DNA from: Paraburkholderia caribensis | Lineage (GTDB): Bacteria > Pseudomonadota > Gammaproteobacteria > Burkholderiales > Burkholderiaceae | Direction of reading: 5' to 3' | Length of the DNA: 64,000 nt | Assembly: GCF_002902945.1 (NCBI RefSeq) | Contig: NZ_CP026101.1 | Location: 3,596,001 to 3,660,000, forward strand | In this document: piece after piece, positions 27,071-35,205 of the stretch | Numbering within the stretch: position 1 is the first letter of the stretch | Layout of the letters: the number at the start of each line of letters is the position of its first letter | Program-made: the position numbers and the translations under genes | Notes under the pieces: generated by a model | Told to the model about the DNA's origin: nothing | The model's database searches: none | What the model saw: only the letters and a program-made list of their open reading frames with translations

Positions 27071-28231
27071 TTAGTCGTTTTGGAGTTTCCACTTGCCGTC
27101 TGAGATTTCGACGATCACGCGTGCGCGCTTGTCGAGACCGTTGTGGTCAGTGGGTGTCGTGTTCATGATGCCGTGCGAGAGTGGCAAGTCCTTGACGTTC
27201 TCGAGCGCTTCACGCAACGCGACGCGGAAAGCTTCCGTGCCCGGCTGGCCTTTCTTCAGCGCTTCGGGAATCGCGCGCTGGAGCATCTGGCCTGCATCCC
27301 ACGCGTGACCGCCGAAGGTCGCCACCGTGCCCACGCCATAGGCCTTCTCGTACGCGTTCTTGTACGCGAGCGACGACTTCTTCACCGGGTTCGTATCGGG
27401 CAACTGATCGGCGACGAGAATCGGGCCTGCGGGCAGCAATTCGCCGTCGCAGTCCTTGCCGCACACCCGCAGGAAGTCGTTGTTCGCAACGCCGTGCGTC
27501 TGATAGATCTTGCCTTTGTAGCCACGCTCCTTGAGCGCCTTCGCCGGTAACGCGGACGGCGTGCCCGCGCCGGCGATCAGCACCGCATCCGCATTCGATG
27601 CAGCGAGCTTCAGCACCTGACCCGTCACCGATGCATCGGTGCGGTTATAGCGCTCGTTCGCGACGAGCTTCAGATGATGCGCTTCCGCCGCCTTGCTGAA
27701 CACGTTGTACCAGTTCTCGCCATAGGCGTCCGCGAAGCCGATGAACGCAACCGTCTTCACGCCGTGCTTCTCCATGTACTCGGCGATCGCATCGGCCATC
27801 AGACCGTCGTTCTGCGGCGTCTTGAATGCCCACGCGCGCTTCGCGTCCATCGGCGAAATGATGGCCGCTGATGCCGCGAGTGAGATCACCGGCGTCTTCC
27901 CTTCCGAAACGGGATCGAGCATCGCCAGCGAATTCGGCGTGACCGTCGAACCAATGATCGCATCGACGTGATCCTCGTCGATCAGCTTGCGCGTGTTCTG
28001 CACGGCGCGACTCGTATCCGACGCATCGTCGAGCACGATGTATTGCACGCTCTTGCCGGCGATTTCCTTAGGCAGCAGCGCAATCGTGTTCTTCTCGGGA
28101 ATGCCGAGCGAGGCCGCCGGTCCCGTCGTAGACAACGTGACCCCAATCTTCACCTGCGCCATCGCAGCACTTGCGCCGCACACCATCGCCATCGCGATTG
28201 CGGTACGGACCCATTGTTTTGTCGTTTTCAT
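27071..28231 (-). CDS. ABC transporter periplasmic binding protein, LIV type (copy 1)
   Basis: A 386-residue exported receptor with a signal peptide ending in ASAAMAQ (about residue 25). It is a type I periplasmic binding protein of the Leu/Ile/Val family (TTGPAASLGIPEKN, QTHGVANNDFLRVCGKDC). It is strongly similar along its length to the next gene upstream, so the two are tandem duplicates. The ligand cannot be read from the sequence. It lies just upstream of livH behind a leaky terminator. Confidence 0.88.
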   Translation of the reverse strand: MKTTKQWVRTAIAMAMVCGASAAMAQVKIGVTLSTTGPAASLGIPEKNTIALLPKEIAGKSVQYIVLDDASDTSRAVQNTRKLIDEDHVDAIIGSTVTPNSLAMLDPVSEGKTPVISLAASAAIISPMDAKRAWAFKTPQNDGLMADAIAEYMEKHGVKTVAFIGFADAYGENWYNVFSKAAEAHHLKLVANERYNRTDASVTGQVLKLAASNADAVLIAGAGTPSALPAKALKERGYKGKIYQTHGVANNDFLRVCGKDCDGELLPAGPILVADQLPDTNPVKKSSLAYKNAYEKAYGVGTVATFGGHAWDAGQMLQRAIPEALKKGQPGTEAFRVALREALENVKDLPLSHGIMNTTPTDHNGLDKRARVIVEISDGKWKLQND

Positions 28232-28433
28232 TGCTTGTCTCCAAACGCTTTAAATGCGTGTTGTAATCCGGTTCGAGAACCGGGTAACTGAATCTAGTTA
28301 TCGGGTATAAGCCTGCCAAGCATGGTTTTCCCTGCTCGTTGCAATTGCGTCAAACCTCAAACACAGGCTCTACCGCTTTAGTCGTCTCCCCTGCACATTG
28401 CACGGCTTTTTATTCAGACATCTCGCGTGCAAT
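28232..28433. promoter_or_regulatory. control region of binding protein copy 1
   Basis: Two dyads lie upstream of the gene: CCGGTT-CGAG-AACCGG at 28268-28283 and TAACT-GAATCT-AGTTA at 28285-28300. They are about 40-70 bases from the start codon and could be operators. No clear promoter hexamers were assigned. Confidence 0.3.
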
Positions 28434-28466
28434 AAAAAAGACGCGTCAACTGCTCGCGTCTTTTTT
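28434..28466 (-). terminator. intrinsic terminator after binding protein copy 2
   Basis: Arms AAAAAAGACGCG (28434-28445) and CGCGTCTTTTTT (28455-28466). It is symmetrical and would work on either strand; by position it ends the transcript of the gene that stops at 28496. It implies that copy 1 has its own promoter. Confidence 0.85.
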
Positions 28467-28495
28467 GTGAATTGGAATTCGTTAATTCGCCTCGT

Positions 28496-29662
28496 TTAAT
28501 CGGAAGCAAGCTTCCATTTGCCGTCGACGATTTGCACCATCACACGTGCACGCTGATCGAGACCCGCGTGATCGTTCGCGCTCATGTTGAAGATGCCGTG
28601 CGAGCCAGGCAGATCTTTCGTGTCTTCGAGCGCGGCGCGCAGTGCTTCGCGGAATTGCGGCGTACCGGGCTGGCCCTTCTTCAACGCGATGGGAATGGCG
28701 TGCTGCAGAAGCAGGCCCGCGTCCCACGCGTGACCGCCGAACGTCGAGATCGAGCCCGCGCCGTTGGCGCCTTCATACGCGCGCTTGTACGCGAGGGAAG
28801 CCTTCTTCACAGGATTCGAATCGGGCAGTTGATCGGCGACGAGCAGCGGACCAGCGGGCAGATACGTGCCTTCGCAATCCTTGCCGCACACGCGCAGGAA
28901 GTCGTTATTCGCGACGCCGTGCGTCTGATAGTACTTGCCCTTGAAGCCGCGTTCGCGCAGCGTCTTTTCGGGCAATGCGGCAGGCGTGCCCGCGCCGGCG
29001 ATCAGCACGGCATCCGGGTTCTGCGACATCATCTTGAGCACCTGGCCCGTCACGGACGCATCGTTGCGCGCGAAACGTTCATTCGCGACGACCTTGATTT
29101 TCTTGAGATCGGCAGCCTTGCTGAACTCCTTGAACCAGCTCTCGCCGTAGGCGTCCGAGAAGCCGATGAATGCCACCGACTTCACGCCGTGGTTCGACAT
29201 GTGCTGCGCGATGGCTGTCGCCATCAGGATGTCGTTCTGCGGCGTCTTGAAGACCCACGAGCGCTTCGGGTCCATCGGCTCGACGATCGATGCCGCCGCG
29301 GCCATCGAGATCATCGGCGTTTGCGTTTCGTTGGCGATGTCGATCATGGCCAGCGAGTTCGGCACGACGGTCGAGCCGATCAGCGCGTCGACGTGATCTT
29401 CACTGGTGAGCTTGCGTGCGTTCTTGACGGCTTGCGTCGAATCGGTCGCATCGTCGAGAACGATGTAGTCGATCTTCTGGCCCGCGATTTCCTTCGGCAG
29501 AAGCGCGCTGGTGTTCTTCTCCGGAATGCCGAGCGAGGCTGCGGGCCCCGTCGCCGACACCGTCATGCCGATTTTCACGTCCGCGAATGCCGCGCCGCTA
29601 TAGGTTGCGCACACGCCTGCCGCGACGAGTGCCGCGCTGATCCACCGCAATGCCGACTTCAT
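28496..29662 (-). CDS. ABC transporter periplasmic binding protein, LIV type (copy 2)
   Basis: A 388-residue exported receptor with a signal peptide ending near SGAAFAD. It shares long identical blocks with copy 1, such as TGPAASLGIPEKNT, QTHGVANNDFLRVCGKDC and FGGHAWDAG, and both keep the same two cysteines in that CGKDC block. It is separated from copy 1 by its own terminator and is monocistronic. Different ligand range or different regulation is the likely reason for keeping both. Confidence 0.88.
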   Translation of the reverse strand: MKSALRWISAALVAAGVCATYSGAAFADVKIGMTVSATGPAASLGIPEKNTSALLPKEIAGQKIDYIVLDDATDSTQAVKNARKLTSEDHVDALIGSTVVPNSLAMIDIANETQTPMISMAAAASIVEPMDPKRSWVFKTPQNDILMATAIAQHMSNHGVKSVAFIGFSDAYGESWFKEFSKAADLKKIKVVANERFARNDASVTGQVLKMMSQNPDAVLIAGAGTPAALPEKTLRERGFKGKYYQTHGVANNDFLRVCGKDCEGTYLPAGPLLVADQLPDSNPVKKASLAYKRAYEGANGAGSISTFGGHAWDAGLLLQHAIPIALKKGQPGTPQFREALRAALEDTKDLPGSHGIFNMSANDHAGLDQRARVMVQIVDGKWKLASD

Positions 29663-30155
29663 TCCGCTCCTCTACGCCCCGATGTTCGAATGGATTCGAA
29701 TGTCCCAAAGGCCGACCCGATGGTCGGCGAATGGCGAGTGTAGCGGACCCATACCGCAGGCGGCAAGCGCTTTGAAGGCTTTGAATCTTTGGGGAAAAGC
29801 GGCGGGCGTAGTGTGAGAGAAAACGCCAGATTTACAATGCCGTGCGGCCCAGGAAGGCGCGCTGAAGAAGATGAGTTTTGAACGGAAAAAGTAAAAAGCG
29901 CTGTTGGATTTCGTCCAACAGCGCTTTTGTATGGGCACTTATGCGCCTCATGTCTCCTCGTTCTCCACCTGCAAAATTCGGTGCATCAGAACTGTGTGAA
30001 GATTAAACGGGGGACGCTTCACGAGCAACTAGCATTTACCCTAGTGGTGCAGCGCCGCACAGAAATGGGGCGCATTCTTGTAGTTTCGCTCCATGTTCGC
30101 GTCATTTCGCGGCGGCTACCGGTTATTTCGGATCGCAAACTGATTTCTACCCGGT
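29663..30155. other. intergenic stretch between the two LIV loci
   Basis: About 490 bases with no credible reading frame. It contains the strong hairpin at 29894-29928, which separates the two loci. Nothing else was recognised. Confidence 0.4.
29894..29928 (-). terminator. intrinsic terminator of the second LIV operon
   Basis: A 15-base perfect stem (AAAAGCGCTGTTGGA at 29894-29908 and its complement at 29914-29928) with a 5-base loop and T residues at the end on both strands. It lies about 230 bases beyond the livM stop codon. Confidence 0.85.
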
Positions 30156-31130
30156 TCAGGCACGCAACGGTTTGACCCGTTGCACGATCTCGCCGACGAT
30201 GCCGCGCCGGAACGCCAGCACGCACGCGATGAAAATAAGGCCCGTGACGATCGTCGCCGACTCGCCGAGTGATCGGAACCACTCAACACCCGTCACCGAC
30301 GCCAGCCCACTGCCGATATCGCCAAGCCGGTCCTCGAGCGCGACGATCAACGCGGCGCCGAGCAACGGCCCGAACAGCGTGCCCATGCCGCCCACCAGCG
30401 TCATCAGTACGACGAGGCCCGACATCGTCCAGTAGGCGTCGCCGAGCGTTTCAAAGCCCAGCACCAGCACCTTGAGCGAGCCGGCAAGACCTGCCAGCCC
30501 CGCCGACAGAATGAACGCCAGCAGCTTGAAGCGGTTCGTATCATAGCCGAGCGAGATCGCGCGGGGCTCGTTCTCCTTGATCGCGATCAGCACCTGCCCG
30601 AACGGCGAATGGACGATCCGCACAATCAGCAGGAACGCGAGCACCATCACGGCCAGCACGACGAAGTACAGCGTCAGATCGGAAGACAGGCTCAACGCGC
30701 CGAACAGTTTGCCGCGCGGCACGCCTTGCAGGCCATCTTCGCCGTGCGTGAACGGCGCCTGCAGGAACACGAAGTAGACCATCTGCGCGAGCGCGAGCGT
30801 CACCATGGCGAAGTAGATGCCCTGCCGGCGGATGGCGAACAGACCGACGACAAAGCCCAGCAGCGTCGCCGCCGCCACGCCCGCTATGACGCCGAGTTCA
30901 GGCGACATGCCGAGCGTCTGGATCGCGTAACCGGTGACGTAGCCCGCCGATGCGAGAAACATCGCGTGTCCGAACGACAGCAGGCCCGTATAGCCAATCA
31001 GCAGATTGAATGCGGCCGCGAACAGCGCAAAGCACAACACCTTCATCACGAACACGGGATACGCGCCGACAAACGGTGCAACGATGAGCCCGATCAGCAG
31101 CAGAACGTAGAGCGCTTTTCTCTGCATCAT
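30156..31130 (-). CDS. livM: branched-chain amino acid-type ABC transporter permease (LivM)
   Basis: A 324-residue permease with about ten hydrophobic segments and the LivM hallmark FNLLIGYTGLLSFGHAMFLASAGY. The EAA-like loop IKENEPRAISLGYD faces the ATPases. The start at 31130 overlaps the livH stop codon (ATGA). A longer frame extending to 32060 in the same register is an accident of GC-rich sequence that overlaps livH completely. Confidence 0.93.
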   Translation of the reverse strand: MMQRKALYVLLLIGLIVAPFVGAYPVFVMKVLCFALFAAAFNLLIGYTGLLSFGHAMFLASAGYVTGYAIQTLGMSPELGVIAGVAAATLLGFVVGLFAIRRQGIYFAMVTLALAQMVYFVFLQAPFTHGEDGLQGVPRGKLFGALSLSSDLTLYFVVLAVMVLAFLLIVRIVHSPFGQVLIAIKENEPRAISLGYDTNRFKLLAFILSAGLAGLAGSLKVLVLGFETLGDAYWTMSGLVVLMTLVGGMGTLFGPLLGAALIVALEDRLGDIGSGLASVTGVEWFRSLGESATIVTGLIFIACVLAFRRGIVGEIVQRVKPLRA

Positions 31131-32011
31131 TTTTCCTTGCCGAAGAGACCTGCCGGACGCACCAGCAATACGAGCGCCATGATCACGAAGACCACGGTCG
31201 CCGACGCTTCCGGATAGAACACACGTGTGAACCCTTCGATCACGCCCAGCAAAAGGCCCGTGAGAATCGAACCCATGATCGAGCCCATGCCGCCGATCAC
31301 CACGACCGCGAACACCGTGATGATCATCGGCTGGCCCATCAGCGGCGAGACCTGGATCACGGGTGCCGCGAGCACGCCGGCAAACGCGGCCAGCGCGACG
31401 CCGAAGCCGTACGTGAGCGTGACCATCATCGGTACGTTCACGCCGAATGCCTCGACGAGCTTCGGGTTCTCCGTGCCCGCGCGCAAATACGCGCCAAGAC
31501 GCGTCTTCTCGATCACGAACCACGTCGCGAAGCACACCATCAGCGACGCGACGACCACCCACGCGCGATAGTTCGGCAGGAACATGAAGCCAAGATTGGT
31601 TGCGCCTGCAAGCGCCGACGGCACGTCGTACGGCTGCCCTGACGAACCGTAGATCGAATGGAACACGCCTTCGACGACGAGCGTGAGCCCGAACGTGAGC
31701 AACAGGCCATAGAGGTGATCGAGCTTGTACAGCCAGCGCAGCATCGAGCGTTCGATCACGATGCCGAACAGCCCGACGAGCACGGGCGCGAGCACCAGCA
31801 TCACCCAGTACGGCAGACTGAAATACGACAGGCCCATCCATGTGAGCATCGCGCCCAGCATGAACAACGCGCCGTGCGCGAAGTTGATCACGTTGAGCAG
31901 ACCGAAGATCACCGCCAGCCCCAGACTCAGGATCGCGTAGAACGAACCGTTCACGAGACCGAGCAGCAACTGGCTGAGCATCGCCGGTAGCGGAATGCCA
32001 AAGATATCCAT
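31127..32011 (-). CDS. livH: branched-chain amino acid-type ABC transporter permease (LivH)
   Basis: A 294-residue permease beginning at the ATG at 32011 (MDIFGIPLPAML). The block GSFYAILSLGLAVIFGLLNVINFAHGALFMLGA is the LivH hallmark, and the loop TENPKLVEAFGVNV corresponds to the ATPase contact. Length is normal for the family, unlike the longer LivH of the first operon. A Met 12 codons upstream is a possible alternative. Confidence 0.92.
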   Translation of the reverse strand: MDIFGIPLPAMLSQLLLGLVNGSFYAILSLGLAVIFGLLNVINFAHGALFMLGAMLTWMGLSYFSLPYWVMLVLAPVLVGLFGIVIERSMLRWLYKLDHLYGLLLTFGLTLVVEGVFHSIYGSSGQPYDVPSALAGATNLGFMFLPNYRAWVVVASLMVCFATWFVIEKTRLGAYLRAGTENPKLVEAFGVNVPMMVTLTYGFGVALAAFAGVLAAPVIQVSPLMGQPMIITVFAVVVIGGMGSIMGSILTGLLLGVIEGFTRVFYPEASATVVFVIMALVLLVRPAGLFGKEK

Positions 32012-32058
32012 TGAATCCGCCGTCAGAATAATATCGACGCAGTTCACTCACGAGACAC

Positions 32059-32083
32059 AACGGGCGGCGCTGCGCCGCCCGTT
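32059..32083. repeat. GC-rich intercistronic stem-loop
   Basis: A perfect palindrome with arms AACGGGCGGCGC and GCGCCGCCCGTT in the 93-base gap between the binding protein gene and livH. There is no T-tract, so it looks like an mRNA-stabilising or attenuating stem that raises the level of the binding protein relative to the permeases. Confidence 0.6.
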
Positions 32084-32104
32084 ACATTCCCCGCTGCGAA
32101 CCGC

Positions 32105-33322
32105 TTACTTCCAGAGCGCGCAGCGCGTCTCCGCTTTCGTTCCGAATGCCTGATCGCCAGGAATCGTCGCGGTGATCTTGTAGTAATCCCACGGCTCTTT
32201 CGATTCCGACGGCTTCTTCACTTCCATCAGGTACATGTCGTGGATCATGCTGCCGTCCTGACGGATGTAGCCCTTCGCGTAGAAATCGTCGATCTTCGCC
32301 TTGTGCAGCTGATCCATCACCTTGTCACTGTCGGTCGTGCCAGCTGCCTGCACGGCCTTCAGATACGTGGTGACGGCCGAATAGTCCGCTGCCTGCAAAC
32401 TGGTCGGCATCTTCTTCATCTTGTCGAAGTAGCGCTGCGCCCACTTGCGGGTATTGGCGTCCTTGTTCCAATACCAGCTATCGGTGGCGACGAGGCCCTG
32501 CGTCGTTTCAAGTCCGAGGCTGTGGATGTCGGTCAGGAAGATCAGCAGCGCGGCGATCTTCATCGACTTCGTCACGCCGAATTCCTTGGCGGCCTTGATC
32601 GCGTTGATGGTGTCGCCGCCCGCATTCGCGAGACCCAGCACCTGCGCCTTCGATCCTTGAGCCTGCAACAGGAACGACGAGAAGTCCGATGCCGACAACG
32701 GATGACGCACCGTGCCGAGCACCTGTCCGCCATTCGCCTTGACCACGTCCGACGTGTTCTTTTCGAGCGCCTTGCCGAACGCGTAATCCGCCGTCAGAAA
32801 GTACCAGGTCTTGCCGCCCTGCTTCGTGACGGCCGAGCCCGTGCCTTTTGCGAGCGCCATCGTGTCGTACGCGTAGTGCACCGTGTACGGCGTGCATTGC
32901 TCGTTGGTGAGGTTGTCCGCGCCCGCGCCGATGTTGATGTACGGCACCTTCTTTTCGCCCGCAACCTGATTGGTCGACAACGCAGTGGCCGAGTTCGTGC
33001 CGCCGATGATCACGTTGACGCCGTCGCGGTCGATCCATTCACGCGCCCGCGAAGCAGCAATGTCCGCCTTGTTCTGGTGATCGGCGTAGACCAGTTCGAC
33101 CGGCTTGCCATTGACCTTGCCGCCGAAATCGGCAATCGCCATGCGGATCGCTTCGAGGCCACCCTGGCCATCGATATCCGCATACAGACCGGACAGATCA
33201 GTGATGTAGCCAATCTTGACGGTCGCGCCATCGGCAGCCTGTGCGCTGCCCGCAGCGAACATCGTGCCCGCAGCGGCCGCAAAGCAGACTGCTGACAATC
33301 TGGCGAAGTTCTTCAGTTTCAT
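32105..33322 (-). CDS. ABC transporter periplasmic binding protein of the second LIV operon
   Basis: A 405-residue exported receptor with a signal peptide ending GSAQAAD (about residue 29) and a type I binding-protein fold (KIGYITDLSGLYADIDGQGG). It differs clearly from the two tandem copies at 27-29.7 kb and belongs to the family often annotated only as ABC substrate-binding protein. The C-terminus carries CALWK. It sits inside the order livG-livF-receptor-livH-livM. Confidence 0.88.
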   Translation of the reverse strand: MKLKNFARLSAVCFAAAAGTMFAAGSAQAADGATVKIGYITDLSGLYADIDGQGGLEAIRMAIADFGGKVNGKPVELVYADHQNKADIAASRAREWIDRDGVNVIIGGTNSATALSTNQVAGEKKVPYINIGAGADNLTNEQCTPYTVHYAYDTMALAKGTGSAVTKQGGKTWYFLTADYAFGKALEKNTSDVVKANGGQVLGTVRHPLSASDFSSFLLQAQGSKAQVLGLANAGGDTINAIKAAKEFGVTKSMKIAALLIFLTDIHSLGLETTQGLVATDSWYWNKDANTRKWAQRYFDKMKKMPTSLQAADYSAVTTYLKAVQAAGTTDSDKVMDQLHKAKIDDFYAKGYIRQDGSMIHDMYLMEVKKPSESKEPWDYYKITATIPGDQAFGTKAETRCALWK

Positions 33323-33429
33323 GCGTGTCTCCTGTTTCCATGCTTGTGGTTATCAGAGGCATCTGGGTGTGTCGTGCGTCGCAGTTCCCATGACGACCCC
33401 GATTTCTGGTCGGGATGCGTCCACCCCAC

Positions 33430-34185
33430 TTAGACGCCGAGCAAATCGTGCAGCACCGGCATTTTGCTTTCGAGTTCCTTTGCACCGAAATGCTCGACGA
33501 TGCGTCCATGCTCCATCACATAGAAACGATCGGCGAGCGGCGCGGCGAAGCGGAAGTTCTGTTCGACCATCACGATGGTGTAGCCGCGCGCCTTCAGCGT
33601 CACGATCATGCGCGCGAGCGCCTGCACGATCACGGGGGCAAGGCCTTCGGAAATTTCATCGAGCAGTAAGAGGTTCGCGCCCGTGCGCAGGATGCGCGCG
33701 ACGGCCAGCATCTGTTGCTCGCCGCCCGATAGACGCGTCCCCTGGCTCATGCGCCGTTCCTGGAGATTGGGAAACATCTGGTAGATCTCGTCGATGGACA
33801 TCATCAACGACTTGTCGCCGACGGGCGGCGGCAGCATCAGATTTTCTTCGCACGACAGGCTCGAAAAGATGCCGCGCTCTTCGGGGCAATAACCGACGCC
33901 GCAATGCGCGATCCGATGCGTCGCCATCGAAATGGTCTCGCGTCCACCGACGCGGATCGAACCCGTGCGTCGTCCCGTCAGGCCCATGATCGCGCGCAGC
34001 GTCGTGGTGCGGCCCGCGCCATTGCGGCCGAGCAGCGTGACGACCTCACCGCGGCTGACGGTCAGATCGACGCCATGCAGGATGTGCGATTCGCCGTACC
34101 ATGCCTGCAGCCCCGCTATTTCCAGCGCGGGCTCGCCGCTCACCACACTGACCGATGCGTCTTCCTGTTCGCTCACTGTGCTCAT
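33430..34185 (-). CDS. livF: LivF-type ABC ATPase with Arg in place of the Walker A Lys
   Basis: A 251-residue ATPase of the second LIV operon. The Walker A loop reads GRNGAGRTT (residues 53-61) with Arg59 (codon at 34009-34011) where nearly all ABC ATPases have Lys. All other motifs are intact: LSGGEQQM signature, Walker B LLLLDEISEGLAPV and the switch region VEQNFRF. The Walker B has Ile-Ser instead of Pro-Ser after the catalytic Glu. The ATG overlaps the livG stop by 4 bases. It may work with reduced ATP affinity or rely on LivG for the main catalytic site. Confidence 0.9.
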   Translation of the reverse strand: MSTVSEQEDASVSVVSGEPALEIAGLQAWYGESHILHGVDLTVSRGEVVTLLGRNGAGRTTTLRAIMGLTGRRTGSIRVGGRETISMATHRIAHCGVGYCPEERGIFSSLSCEENLMLPPPVGDKSLMMSIDEIYQMFPNLQERRMSQGTRLSGGEQQMLAVARILRTGANLLLLDEISEGLAPVIVQALARMIVTLKARGYTIVMVEQNFRFAAPLADRFYVMEHGRIVEHFGAKELESKMPVLHDLLGV

Positions 34186-34961
34186 GCATGCGCTCCGGCA
34201 AGCGCCGCGTCCGCACTGCCCATATAGGCCTGCATGACCAGCGGGTTCTTCGAGACTTCCGCGTACGTGCCTTCGGCGAGCACCTCGCCGCGTTGCAGGA
34301 CGGTAATCGTGTCGGAGATGCCGGCTATCACATTCATGTTGTGTTCGACCATCAGGATCGTGCGACCCGCCGATACTTTTTTGATCAGCGCCGTCACGCG
34401 GTCAACGTCTTCATGTCCCATGCCTTGCGTCGGTTCGTCGAGCAGCATCAGTTCGGGTTCCATGCCGAGCGTCGTGGCGATTTCGAGCGCGCGCTTGCGG
34501 CCATATGAGAGTTCAACGGCGGGTACGTCGGCGAAATCGGTCAAGCCCACTTGCGTGAGCAGATCGATCGCCCGGTCGTCGAGTTGACGCAATGTGCGCT
34601 CGCTTCTCCAGAAATGAAACGCCGAGCCGAGCTGACGTTGAAGACCCACGCGAACGTTCTGCAATGCCGTCAGATGCGGAAATACAGCGGAAATCTGAAA
34701 CGAGCGGATGATGCCGCGACGCGCGACCTGCGCAGGACGTTCGCCCGTGATGTCGATGCCGTCAAAGACGATCTGACCCGCAGTGGGCACGAGAAACTTG
34801 GTGAGCAGATTGAAGCAGGTGGTCTTGCCTGCGCCGTTCGGGCCGATGAGCGCATGGATCGAACCGCGCTTCACGCGCAGGTTCACACCGTTGACTGCGG
34901 TAAAACCCTTGAACTCACGAGTGAGCCCGCGCGTTTCGAGTATCGTATCGCCGAGAATCAT
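34182..34961 (-). CDS. livG: LivG-type ABC ATPase
   Basis: A 259-residue ATPase and first gene of the second LIV operon (livG-livF-receptor-livH-livM). Walker A is GPNGAGKTT, the RSFQISAVFPHLTAL block is LivG-specific, the signature is LSYGRKR, and Walker B is LMLLDEPTQGMG. The ATG at 34961 has GGAAGGG just upstream; another ATG four codons earlier is possible. Confidence 0.92.
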   Translation of the reverse strand: MILGDTILETRGLTREFKGFTAVNGVNLRVKRGSIHALIGPNGAGKTTCFNLLTKFLVPTAGQIVFDGIDITGERPAQVARRGIIRSFQISAVFPHLTALQNVRVGLQRQLGSAFHFWRSERTLRQLDDRAIDLLTQVGLTDFADVPAVELSYGRKRALEIATTLGMEPELMLLDEPTQGMGHEDVDRVTALIKKVSAGRTILMVEHNMNVIAGISDTITVLQRGEVLAEGTYAEVSKNPLVMQAYMGSADAALAGAHA

Positions 34962-35124
34962 GTTCCCTTCCATGCGAAGTAAGGCGAAGCATTACCGCGT
35001 TTTATTCCGCGCTGAAACGGCGCGACTGTTATTGGCGATGACACCCCCGTGCCAATCGTGGCGTGGTGCACCAATGCGGACGGTAATCCATGCCGCACCA
35101 CGCAGCATGGATGCCATTGTCGCG

Positions 35125-35148
35125 CCAATGATGCAGCGCAATCATTGG
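35125..35148. promoter_or_regulatory. candidate operator upstream of the second LIV operon
   Basis: Perfect inverted repeat CCAATGAT - 8 bases - ATCATTGG, about 165 bases upstream of livG in the gap between livG and the GMC oxidoreductase gene. It lacks a T-tract and is more like a dimeric regulator site than a terminator. Confidence 0.35.
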
Positions 35149-35205
35149 GATTTGCACTTAGTGTTTAATGCGACCTTCACCACGCAAAACGTTAAACGTT
35201 GCGTG

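Noticed and set aside
31131..32060. N-terminal extension of livM
   Set aside because: The extension overlaps livH in another frame and is Arg/Ala-rich junk; livM clearly begins at the ATGA overlap.
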